Below, piece by piece: positions 27,402 to 34,983 of a DNA stretch of 64,000 bases (position 1 is the stretch's first letter; each line of letters starts with the position of its first letter). Made by a program: the position numbers and the translations under genes. Origin of the DNA: an uncultured Clostridia bacterium (GTDB taxonomy: Bacteria > Bacillota > Clostridia > TANB77 > CAG-508); the NCBI GenBank assembly GCA_948934525.1, contig CAQZSK010000003.1, forward strand, positions 62,001 to 126,000, written 5' to 3'. The notes beneath the pieces were generated by a model. It did not search any database. It was not told the DNA's origin and saw only the letters and a program-made list of their open reading frames with translations.

Positions 27402-29363
27402 ATGTATAATTATAGTGAAGAAGAAATTAAATATTTAAAGTTACTATCCAAAAACTTTCCTACTGTTCAAGATGTTTGTACAGAGATCATCAATTTGAAA
27501 GCAATTCAGAACTTGCCCAAAGCTACTGAACATTTTTTAAGTGATTTACATGGAGAATATGAATCTTTTTTACATATTTTAAAAAATGCATCTGGAGTTA
27601 TAAAATCAAAAATAGATGAATTATTTGAAAATTCTATGACACAAGCTGAAAGAAGAAAATTAGCTACACTAATTTATTATCCAGAGGAAAAAATTGAATT
27701 AATTAAAAAGGAAACTGAAGAACTAAATCAGTTTTATAAAATAGTGTTACATAGACTTATTTTAGTTTGTAAGCAATTATGTTCGAAATATAGTCGTTCA
27801 AAAGTTAGAAAGGCTATGCCAAAAGAATATGAATATATTATAGAAGAATTAATGAATTCAAATGCTAATGAACTTGACAAAGAATATTATTATGAACAAA
27901 TTATTAATAGTATCATTAGTTTGGATAGAGCTGATGCTTTTATCATTGCAATAAGCAAATTAATTCAAAGAATGGCTGTAGATCACCTTCATATTATAGG
28001 TGATATCTATGATAGAGGGCCTGGTCCTCATATTATATTAGATGAACTTTTAAAATATCATTCTATTGATATTCAATGGGGAAATCATGATATTCTTTGG
28101 ATGGGTGCTGCAAGTGGAAGCAAAGCATGTATTTTAAATGTAATACGTATTTGCGCTAGATATAATAACTTAGACATATTAGAAGATGGATATGGAATTA
28201 ACATTAGAAATATAGCTGAATTTGCTATGAATACCTATCCTAATGAAGATCAAGAAGAATTTAAGCCAAAACTTGAAAAGAATGATATTATCTCTAATGT
28301 AAATACAAGTCTATTATGTAAAATTCAAAAAGCTGCTGCTATCATGCAATTCAAAGTTGAAGGCAACATAATCAAGAATCATCCAGAATATAACATGGAA
28401 AACAGAGCAATGTTAGAACATATTGATTATAAAAAAGGAACCATAGATATTAATGATAAAAAATATAAACTTAATAATACTTGTTTTCCAACAATTGATC
28501 CAAGTAATCCTTGTGAATTGACTTCTAGTGAACAAGAAGTACTTGAAAAATTGGTTCTATCGTTTAAGAATAGTGAGAAATTACAAAAACATATTCAATT
28601 TCTATACACAAAAGGTAGTCTATATAAAATCTACAATGATAATTTATTAATTCATGGTTGTATTTTAATGAACGATGATGGCAAGTTTAGAAAAATCAAT
28701 GTAGATGGCAAACTTTTACAAGGTAAGGAATACTTTGATGCAATTGAAAAAACTGTAAGACAAGGTTATTTCGCTGATGAAGGCTCTGAAGAAAAATCCA
28801 ATGGAATGGACTTTTTATGGTATTTATGGTGTGGAGAAAACTCTCCTATTTTCTGTAAAGATTCTATGAAAACCTTTGAAAGATACTATCTTGATGATGA
28901 AGAAACTTGGAAGGAAACCAAAAACCCATTTTATACATTTTGTCAGGATGAAAACATCTGCAAGGAAATATTAAATGAATTTGGAATTAATACAGAAATT
29001 GGGCATATTATTTGTGGACATATACCTGTTAAATACAAAAAAGGAGAAAATCCAATCAAGGCTTGCGGAAAACTCTTAATGATAGATGGTGGACTTTCTA
29101 AATCATATCAGGAAACTACAGGTATTGCAGGTTATACGCTTATCTTCAATTCCTATGGATTAGTATTAGCTGCTCATGAGAAATTTAGTTCAACAGAAGA
29201 TGCTATTTTTCAAGAAACTGACTTACATTCTTCTGTACAAATCATTGAAAAAATAGAAAGAAAAAGAATAAATGATACTGATATTGGTAAAAAGTTACAA
29301 GCACAAATTGATGATTTAACGAAACTTTTATATGCTTATAAATGTGGTATCATAAAACAATAA
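27402..29363 (+). CDS. fbp: Fructose-1,6-bisphosphatase, class III
   Basis: 653 residues, the usual size for the FBPase_2 family of Firmicutes. This gluconeogenic enzyme hydrolyses fructose 1,6-bisphosphate to fructose 6-phosphate in the cytoplasm. The metallophosphatase motifs are intact: SDLHGE (47-52), GDIYDRG (about 199) and WGNHD (about 226). A C-terminal GHIPVKYKKGENPI block and an LMIDGGLSKSYQ block are also typical. RBS TAGGAG lies nine bases before ATG 27402. It is a single-gene unit with its own promoter, a leader hairpin and a terminator at 29371-29405. Confidence 0.96.
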   Translation: MYNYSEEEIKYLKLLSKNFPTVQDVCTEIINLKAIQNLPKATEHFLSDLHGEYESFLHILKNASGVIKSKIDELFENSMTQAERRKLATLIYYPEEKIELIKKETEELNQFYKIVLHRLILVCKQLCSKYSRSKVRKAMPKEYEYIIEELMNSNANELDKEYYYEQIINSIISLDRADAFIIAISKLIQRMAVDHLHIIGDIYDRGPGPHIILDELLKYHSIDIQWGNHDILWMGAASGSKACILNVIRICARYNNLDILEDGYGINIRNIAEFAMNTYPNEDQEEFKPKLEKNDIISNVNTSLLCKIQKAAAIMQFKVEGNIIKNHPEYNMENRAMLEHIDYKKGTIDINDKKYKLNNTCFPTIDPSNPCELTSSEQEVLEKLVLSFKNSEKLQKHIQFLYTKGSLYKIYNDNLLIHGCILMNDDGKFRKINVDGKLLQGKEYFDAIEKTVRQGYFADEGSEEKSNGMDFLWYLWCGENSPIFCKDSMKTFERYYLDDEETWKETKNPFYTFCQDENICKEILNEFGINTEIGHIICGHIPVKYKKGENPIKACGKLLMIDGGLSKSYQETTGIAGYTLIFNSYGLVLAAHEKFSSTEDAIFQETDLHSSVQIIEKIERKRINDTDIGKKLQAQIDDLTKLLYAYKCGIIKQ

Positions 29364-29370
29364 TAAATAA

Positions 29371-29405
29371 AAAGCCTGAAAGTAATTTTCTTTCAGGTTT
29401 TTTAT
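29371..29405. terminator. Bidirectional terminator between fbp and the nucleosidase-like gene
   Basis: CCTGAAAG / CTTTCAGG stem with a 7-base loop and TTTTTT on the plus side. A-runs on the left arm provide T-runs for the minus strand. Confidence 0.8.
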
Positions 29406-29968
29406 TATTTCTCCACTAGCTTAGGTAGTATTTTAATCAGTACTCTTTGTAATTTTCTTGCTTGTTCTTTGTCTAATTTTTCTGCTAAGATTTCATTATT
29501 TGAAATAATTCTAATTCCTACACAAGGAATATTAAATCTATTGCATACTGTATAAGTGCCTATACTTTCCATATCTTCGCAATGAGTTTTAAATATCTCT
29601 GTTATCCAAATTATTCTATCTACTTCTCTATTGAAAACGTCTCCGCTTCCTAATACTCCTTTATATATTGGTTTTATCTCATTAGAAATCAGACTTTTCT
29701 CAATCTGTTCAACTAATTGTGCATTTGCCTCTTGCACTTCTTTTGCACGTTTATTTAATTCCCATTCAAATGGATTTGAACCTTCGCCTTTGTTTTTAGC
29801 TGGCATATCATATGAATTGATATTATAACACTTTTCTCCAATCACGATATCCCCCGTATGTAAATCAATTCTATGTGCTCCTGCTATTCCTTGGTTGATC
29901 ACAATATCTGGTTGAAAGTGCATAATACCAATAGTTGTTGCTGTAGTTGCGTTTACTGCGCCTATCAT
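29405..29968 (-). CDS. N-terminally truncated MTA/SAH-nucleosidase-like protein
   Basis: 187 residues of the nucleoside phosphorylase (PNP_UDP_1) fold. PDIVINQGIAGAHR, a ribose-site DMESIG and the GIRIIS strand are visible. Full-length MTA/SAH nucleosidases have about 230 residues; the first 40 or so, including the catalytic Glu near residue 12, are absent. The frame is closed by a TAA 36 bases upstream, so no longer start exists. The usual Asp after RxIS is Asn here (RIISNNE). Both changes suggest loss or change of activity. An AAGGAG lies 26 bases before the ATG, poorly placed, as if the 5' part had been deleted. Confidence 0.65.
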   Translation of the reverse strand: MIGAVNATTATTIGIMHFQPDIVINQGIAGAHRIDLHTGDIVIGEKCYNINSYDMPAKNKGEGSNPFEWELNKRAKEVQEANAQLVEQIEKSLISNEIKPIYKGVLGSGDVFNREVDRIIWITEIFKTHCEDMESIGTYTVCNRFNIPCVGIRIISNNEILAEKLDKEQARKLQRVLIKILPKLVEK

Positions 29969-30067
29969 TGTTTTAGATATTTCTACAACTTTTTCTCCTT
30001 AATGATTGATACAAATATTAATCAATTTACTAAAGTATATCATAATTTTCATAAATTACAATAAATT

Positions 30068-30107
30068 TATAAAAAGAAAGCTATCCATATATGGTGGTAT
30101 GGATAGC
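30068..30107 (-). terminator. Intrinsic terminator after the foreign gene
   Basis: GCTATCCATA / TATGGATAGC stem followed on the minus strand by TTTCTTTTTAT. It ends the transcript of the gene at 30127-30498. Confidence 0.8.
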
Positions 30108-30126
30108 CTTCTACATGATGAGGTAA

Positions 30127-30498
30127 TTATCCTCTCATAAGTTCAAGGACATCAATCCCAAAGCTGAACGTACCCAAAAAATCATTATATGCAAATTCGT
30201 CAGGTACGATAAAGCTCATGTCTCTCAACCATTTCCTATATTCCTCGGTATCATAAGTGATACCATTAGTGGAATATCTATCATTAGATGGCTTTGGAGA
30301 CCAGCGTTTTCTGCAGGCCACTTCTTTAGCAGCTGTTTCAGTAAGTGCCACCAGTTTGCATATAAGTTGCTCGTCACTCATGCAAAACCGTTTGATTTCA
30401 TTAGTTACCTCCAAAAGATCCCTGTTTAACCGATACAGCTCGCGTTCGTTAATACGTTGCAATTGCTCTAAGTCCTCAGGATTAAAACGTAAATTCAT
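30127..30498 (-). CDS. Foreign-looking 123-residue protein of unknown function
   Basis: RBS AGGAGG precedes ATG 30498. The product is charged and helical in its first 60 residues and rich in aromatic residues at the C-terminus (FAYNDFLGTFSFGID). No family is recognised. Its base and codon use differ sharply from all neighbours, with CTG, GTG, GCC and CGC codons. Two in-frame CGG codons (30432-30430 and 30390-30388) must be read as Arg for the protein to exist; a +1 shift at either leads at once to a stop. It has its own promoter and terminator and sits just outside attL. It is likely a recent acquisition from a donor with ordinary CGG decoding. Confidence 0.7.
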   Translation of the reverse strand: MNLRFNPEDLEQLQRINERELYRLNRDLLEVTNEIKRFCMSDEQLICKLVALTETAAKEVACRKRWSPKPSNDRYSTNGITYDTEEYRKWLRDMSFIVPDEFAYNDFLGTFSFGIDVLELMRG

Positions 30499-30544
30499 AG
30501 TAATGTCCTCCTATAAATCTGGTACTAGACCAGTTGATAAGTTA

Positions 30545-30573
30545 ATTATACCATATTTTCAAGGAAAAATCAA
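30545..30573 (-). promoter_or_regulatory. Promoter of the foreign gene, with a nearby dyad
   Basis: On the minus strand TTGATT (30573-30568), a 17-base spacer and TATAAT (30550-30545). Downstream, CTGGT / ACCAG near 30519-30533 is a short dyad between the -10 and the ribosome site that could be an operator. Confidence 0.6.
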
Positions 30574-30636
30574 AATTTTGTTTATTTTTATCTCTTAATT
30601 TCTTTCTAATTCTTGCTTAATTAGGATGATTTCTCG

Positions 30637-30670
30637 AAAAAAAAAATCAACCATTTTACTGATTGATTTT
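30637..30670 (-). terminator. Original chromosomal terminator of the tRNA-Cys unit
   Basis: AAAATCAA / TTGATTTT stem with a long T-run on the minus strand. It lies just beyond attL, where the end of the tRNA transcript would have been before the prophage inserted. Confidence 0.6.
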
Positions 30671-30708
30671 ATATCTATCTGTTCTATAAAGTTCGAACAG
30701 AAACGTTA

Positions 30709-30723
30709 TTGGAGGCGCCACCC
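30709..30723. other. attL core
   Basis: TTGGAGGCGCCACCC, identical to 57952-57966. After one mismatch the similarity continues for GATTT. It is a remnant of the tRNA-Cys 3' end, displaced by integration. Confidence 0.88.
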
Positions 30724-30780
30724 AGATTTTATTCAGTTATATCACTTTCCATTTCTAGTGTATAAGTATTTTCAATATTT

Positions 30781-30804
30781 TTTGTATGCAATTTGTATGC
30801 ATTT
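30781..30804. promoter_or_regulatory. Integrase arm-type sites near attL
   Basis: Two overlapping copies of TTTGTATGCA(A)TT lie 58-81 bases inside attL. The same motif occurs three times beside attR (57752-57797). The motif is absent from other intergenic regions I inspected. Confidence 0.65.
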
Positions 30805-30868
30805 TTTTATAATGAAACTATTTAATTTTTCAATATGATTATATTTTAAAATATTTAAGAAGTCAATA

Positions 30869-31171
30869 TTACAAAAAAATTGATTGCATTAGTTCTATTG
30901 CTTCTTCTTTTTTTCCCCTCGAAAGTAATTCTATAAATTTTTCTAATCTTTCATTCTCTTGATTTTTCAACATTGTATTGTCCTTATATTCTAGCAACAA
31001 AAACGCAAAACATTTCGCAGAATAAATATCTTTTGTCGCCGATACAATTAACATTCTCTTGATTTCCTCTTTAGTCAATTCCCTTATTTTTTCTGTTAGT
31101 GCTTTTTCTTCATTCATTGTATAAAATCTCCTCACTTGGTTATAATATTTTTGAAACTTACTACGGTTCAT
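30869..31171 (-). CDS. Small helical prophage protein of unknown function
   Basis: 100 residues, Lys/Glu-rich and probably all-helical, ending LLSRGKKEEAIELMQSIFL. No family recognised. It diverges from an XRE-type regulator gene starting 58 bases away. It lies between attL and the lysin, the usual place for lysogenic-conversion genes. Such a pair could be a toxin-antitoxin or a superinfection function, but nothing in the sequence proves it. Confidence 0.55.
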   Translation of the reverse strand: MNRSKFQKYYNQVRRFYTMNEEKALTEKIRELTKEEIKRMLIVSATKDIYSAKCFAFLLLEYKDNTMLKNQENERLEKFIELLSRGKKEEAIELMQSIFL

Positions 31172-31228
31172 CGTAATTAAAAATCTATATTAAAATACAT
31201 AAAAAGTCAAGTAATGAGGAATATAGAT

Positions 31229-31477
31229 ATGAAAATAAAAAGATTTAATGATAAAAGAAATATTGTCGCTGAATTGATAACAGATGCAAGAGAAAAGAAA
31301 AATATGTCTAGAGTAGAACTTTCTCAAAAATTAGAATTGTATGGAATTTACTTACACAGAAATGAAATCTACAGAATAGAAAATAATTTGGCATTAGTTA
31401 AAGATTTTGAACTTGCGGCACTCGCAAAAGTATTAGATTTAGATTTGAATAAAATTAAAGACTTAATTGATTCATAA
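31229..31477 (+). CDS. XRE-family helix-turn-helix regulator
   Basis: 82 residues from ATG 31229. Start chosen because GAGGA (31216-31220) lies eight bases upstream; an ATG at 31214 in the same frame would swallow that site. The HTH is at about residues 15-60 (MSRVELSQKLELYGIYLHRN, then EIYRIENN). It is one of the few plus-strand prophage genes, isolated at the attL end, so probably expressed from the lysogen. Confidence 0.8.
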   Translation: MKIKRFNDKRNIVAELITDAREKKNMSRVELSQKLELYGIYLHRNEIYRIENNLALVKDFELAALAKVLDLDLNKIKDLIDS

Positions 31478-31490
31478 TAAATATAGTTTA

Positions 31491-31525
31491 AATGGCTTAG
31501 ATTTCATTTCTAAGCCATTTTTATT
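31491..31525. terminator. Bidirectional terminator between the XRE gene and the lysin
   Basis: AATGGCTTAGA / TCTAAGCCATT, an 11-bp stem with a 7-base loop, followed by TTATTTT on the plus side. It marks the end of the late transcript on the minus side. Confidence 0.8.
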
Positions 31526-31539
31526 TTCACAAGTAAATA

Positions 31540-32799
31540 TTAATATCCTAATAACTTTTTGTTTACTATAGCTTGAATATCGTTGTAATTATACCCTGCT
31601 TTAGTTAATTTTTGTTTTCTAGTATTACCATTTCCCCATTTCCCACTAATTACTTCTGTTGCAATAATGGTATTAGATTTCTTTGAAGTATTGATTCTAC
31701 TCACATAGTCTAAACAAATCCAGCCTCTGTTCGTCTTGCCCCAACCGTTACTCTCTTTTGTAATTGTTACTGTATTGTTGTAAGCATATGCACCTAATAC
31801 TTTGTATTTTGTACTTGCTCCTGAACGGATATTTAAACCGATTTTTGCTGTCACTTTTGCTTTGTAACTCGTGTCTTTAACTGTAGAATTGTTATTATTT
31901 TTATTAGTTGCTGTTACTGTAGTTTTGTTATCTACTACTTTATTCGCATCATATTTGTAGCTGAAGAAACTCTTACAGTTTGCATATTTCTTAAAGTTAT
32001 CTACAGATACATATACAGTATTGCCTTTGACTGTTACATTTGCCTTTTTTCTTGATGCTGTAGTAAATTTCCCTGTGTACAAGTATGGATCATAGATTTT
32101 TAAATTGTTTCCTTCGATGCCAGTTATAACAATAAAATGCCCCCCGGTAAGTGAAAAGTCCGCTCGTTACAGATTGCCACTAAATAATGACTATTTTTCA
32201 ACTTATTTACTGCTGTATCTACACTTGAAAATTGACTATATCCATCTAAGTCAAAAACATCTGCTATCCATCGAAACGCACTCCAATATGTTCCATCGTA
32301 TTTGCTTTCATAACCATATTTAACAAAAAGGTCTCCGCATTTCTGGTGGCGTAATTGTACCTTTGATACTTGATACTATCATTGCAGCACAAGTTGGTCC
32401 ACAGCCATAGTTTGCAATATCCTGATTAGGATCGTTAATTATTGTATATGGGTGTTTCGCCCACCTACTGTCAACTTGACTGTAATATGTAAGACCCTGA
32501 TATTTTCCTAAACTCACTCTTGGAGTTTTTGATGAGCCTTTATAAGCAACTTGTCCTTGTTGCTCAAAACCTTGATTTTTTCCTACATTTGCCTCTTGAA
32601 CCGCTAAAGACTGCTCATCTTCTTGCGTCAAATTTGGTATTTCTGTAGTGGACATATTATCTTCTATAATATTTACTACTGTTTCAATTCCTTCAGTAAT
32701 TTTATCCACGTCATCTTCAGTATAACTGATTCCAAAAAATACTGCTGCGACTGTAAGTAATAAAATCACAACAGAAACTATAATTTTTTTCTTATTCAT
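31540..32799 (-). CDS. Endolysin: membrane-anchored C39-like peptidase + SH3 + CW_7-like repeat, with three CGGN sites
   Basis: Read as one 418-residue protein. A membrane helix (about 5-24) and linker precede a C39-type peptidase: NYGCGPTC (Cys133 candidate nucleophile), GGHFIVITG (His) and YDPY (Asp). An SH3b domain (LNIRSGASTKYKVLGAY) and a C-terminal CW_7-like segment (ISGKWGNGNTRKQKLTKAGY) follow. In-frame CGG occurs at 32337-32335, 32162-32160 and 32146-32144. Reading CGGA, CGGA and CGGG as Gly gives PPEM-G-DLFVKYG, CNE-G-LFTY-G-GHFIV, exactly as the peptidase family requires, and returns to the frame of the C-terminal domains. Without the shifts, the catalytic Cys and His would lie in different unlinked frames. 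Last gene of the late operon, after the holin. Confidence 0.8.
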
Positions 32800-32826
32800 T
32801 TTCCTATTTCCTACCTTTCTTATTTT

Positions 32827-33189
32827 CTAATTTTCTTTTTTCGTGTATTTTATTGTCACAAGTGCATTGAAATTTGACATATCTTTATTGCACGAAATAA
32901 AAACATTTTGAGTAGTAATTTGTAATTCCATATACTGTGTTGCTGATGCTAGATGAGGAAAATAAATACCACCAAAATTATTGGTATTTATATTGTTACA
33001 AAAAATATTTACATCTAATATTTTATCTCCGTCTGTAATGTTATGCGGAACACTTTTAGAAGTGTTATTCGGCATAGCCCCAAAGTCAATTACTTTTTTG
33101 AAAACTATTTTATTATTGAATTTTTCATCTGTTTCAAACTCTATACCTGTTGCAGTATTTTTATATTCTTTCGTATCTGGCATTTTCAT
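32827..33189 (-). CDS. Prophage structural protein paralogous to the receptor-binding protein C-terminus
   Basis: 120 residues beginning MKMPDTKEYKN. The segment GIEFETDEKFNNKIVFKKV, then IDFGAMPNNTSKSVPHNI, then a beta-rich tail ending TIKYTKKEN, parallels the C-terminus of the protein at 34098-34983 (GVEFETNETRNGKVVYGK, ending TIYYTKN). It is probably a small tail-fibre or decoration domain. It lies between the 33223 gene and the lysin. Confidence 0.65.
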   Translation of the reverse strand: MKMPDTKEYKNTATGIEFETDEKFNNKIVFKKVIDFGAMPNNTSKSVPHNITDGDKILDVNIFCNNINTNNFGGIYFPHLASATQYMELQITTQNVFISCNKDMSNFNALVTIKYTKKEN

Positions 33190-33222
33190 TTCTTATTTTT
33201 AAGAGCGATTTAATATGATTAT

Positions 33223-33585
33223 TTAATTAAATGCATCAAATTCAAAATCCCCACAAGCATAATTTGTATCTGTTTGCACATAAATATCACCATTTTGACT
33301 TAATTGTACTCCAGTTGATTTAAGTAAAGAGCTACCACAAAGTGTTTTTTGAACTAGCCCATAAGGTCTACATCCCTCTGGAAGATGGAATACAAATTCC
33401 CATTCTGTACTATCTACTTTTATTCCCAAGTGAATACATACTCGTGTTCCAGCTTTATAATAAAAACTATTTCCAAAACCTGGATAATTAGTTATATTAG
33501 GGTTATCGGATATAATTGGTATTATTATATTTGCATCCAATTTATCTTTTTTTAAATTCTGAATTCCTTCATCTGGCATCTTCAT
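33223..33585 (-). CDS. Prophage tail-associated beta-rich protein
   Basis: 120 residues starting MKMPDEGIQN, sharing the MPD start with neighbouring tail-tip proteins. Beta-rich with aromatic and Gly residues (HLPEGCRPYGL, NGDIYVQTDTNYACGD), similar to short tail-fibre end domains. Its ATG overlaps the tail of the upstream microsatellite-containing frame (GTATGA). No catalytic motif. Confidence 0.6.
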   Translation of the reverse strand: MKMPDEGIQNLKKDKLDANIIIPIISDNPNITNYPGFGNSFYYKAGTRVCIHLGIKVDSTEWEFVFHLPEGCRPYGLVQKTLCGSSLLKSTGVQLSQNGDIYVQTDTNYACGDFEFDAFN

Positions 33586-33723
33586 ACTAAATCACGAGGA
33601 AGTATGCTAACTTCTAGTTGCTCTCTACTTCCTCCTTTACTCCATTGTTGTGTAAGACTATAAGTGTGTGTGTGTGTGTGTGTGTACAGCCTCAAGGGTT
33701 GTAAGGTTTGTTCTAGTTTTCAT
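33582..33723 (-). pseudogene. Small prophage gene switched off by an (AC)11 microsatellite
   Basis: A strong ribosome site (AAGGAGG) precedes ATG 33723. Translation enters an (AC)11 tract encoding HTHTHT and stops at TAG right after it. One frame over, the sequence after the tract reads TYSLTQQWSKGGSREQ and on to LPRDLV, ending in a TGA that overlaps the next start codon. A tract of 10 or 13 AC units would join the two parts into a 46-47-residue protein. No CGG is involved. Confidence 0.6.
33664..33685. repeat. (GT)11 dinucleotide microsatellite
   Basis: Eleven GT units on the plus strand (AC on the coding strand) inside the small gene at 33582-33723. I noticed no other long dinucleotide tract in the window. 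Confidence 0.95.
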
Positions 33724-33726
33724 AAA

Positions 33727-34074
33727 CTAATCCTCCTTTTTTGTTTTTAAAATATTGCCTAGTTTGCCTAAGTTTACCCCAGCTTTTTTCAAATTCTCCA
33801 AGAACGACATTAATTCCATTGTGCAAATATAAATCGTGATAGCTGGTGCTACAAAATTCAAGCTAAATGCAAATTGAATTACGTAGCCAATCACAATTAC
33901 TAAAATTAGCAAAAACTTATGTAATAGCCCTTCTCTCATAATCTTGCTATCTACATTTTTATTGATTAAAGCTTGTACATATCCTGAAATAATATCTACT
34001 AAAATAAACACAAACGGCGTTATAACTTGCCATATAACTGTGCTAAAATTTACATTATTTAATAATTCTTCCAT
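33727..34074 (-). CDS. Phage holin (toxin-secretion/phage-lysis holin family)
   Basis: 115 residues from ATG 34074 (MEELLNN), chosen because GAAAGGAAA precedes it; an ATG at 34131 would overlap the upstream gene. Three hydrophobic helices (VIWQVITPFVFILVDIISGY, LLHKFLLILVIVIGYVI, AITIYICTMELMSFL) and a basic C-terminus match the phage_holin_4 family. It makes membrane lesions that time lysis. The lysin follows four frames downstream, the usual cassette order. Confidence 0.88.
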   Translation of the reverse strand: MEELLNNVNFSTVIWQVITPFVFILVDIISGYVQALINKNVDSKIMREGLLHKFLLILVIVIGYVIQFAFSLNFVAPAITIYICTMELMSFLENLKKAGVNLGKLGNILKTKKED

Positions 34075-34097
34075 TTTTCTAATTTCCTTTCTTTTCT

Positions 34098-34983
34098 TTA
34101 ATTTTTTGTATAATATATTGTTGTAGTGCAATTAAATGATGAAGCATCCCAATTTGATCTAAGATTAATTTGTGTCTTTGATATTTGAATATTACAATAT
34201 TGTGCACTTGAACCATCATAAATAAGCCAGTTCAACTTAAATGTAGAGCCTCCTGGATTAACTGCAATTGATTCATAATTTATAATTTCATAAACATTTG
34301 CAATATTATGCGCTATGCTTTTAGTCGTATTATTAGGCAAAGCTCCACAATCAATTATTTTTCCATAAACGACTTTTCCATTTCGTGTCTCATTTGTTTC
34401 AAATTCTACACCTGTTGTGATTTCTAGTTTCTTCTCTTCTTCAAACTCTTCATATACATCATTATCATTTTTTACAAAGATTTTATCTTTAACATATGTT
34501 TCATATTCTGTTGCTACTGAATTGTGTTCTATCTGTATATCCTCTACGCTAGCACTATTTTGTCCCAATCCGCATCGAAAACTCATATACAAATATTTTT
34601 TATTTGATATATTTTTAATAATTAAATTGCTTGTCAAGTCTACACCACTATTGTTCGTTTTATCTACAATAGTATCACTAGTGCTTAAATTTTCATCTGA
34701 TAATAAATATTTAAACTCTGCATTAGCAGTTAAATTCTTAAATGATATCGCTAGCTGTTCATTGCTTTGCAACTGCATTTTGAACACAAATGTAGCAAGT
34801 CCCATTCTTGATGTTGATGTATATTTATTTCTGACAACTGTGCCGTTTTCATTGCTATTATTTGTTCTAAAAAATCCGCTGAATAAGTTTTTACTTCGTT
34901 GAAACCAAACTTTTTTTCTATCTGCTCCGTGCTGGTTCTGTTACACTTACTACAATCTCTTTTCTATCAGGCATCTTGCTCAT
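34098..34983 (-). CDS. Receptor-binding / tail-fibre protein, one CGGA site
   Basis: Joined product of 294 residues. It starts MSKMPDRKEIVV at ATG 34983 behind GGAG. The frame hits CGG at 34929-34927 and would end three codons later (AGC AGA TAG). Reading CGGA as Gly gives TEPA-G-ADRKKVWFQRSKN, a phrase typical of phage fibre proteins, and then stays open to 34098. The middle is a carbohydrate-binding-like beta region (LYMSFRCGLGQNSASVED). The C-terminal 90 residues are shared with the protein at 32827-33189. Its start overlaps the end of the baseplate gene by 17 bases, showing tight translational coupling. Confidence 0.78.
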
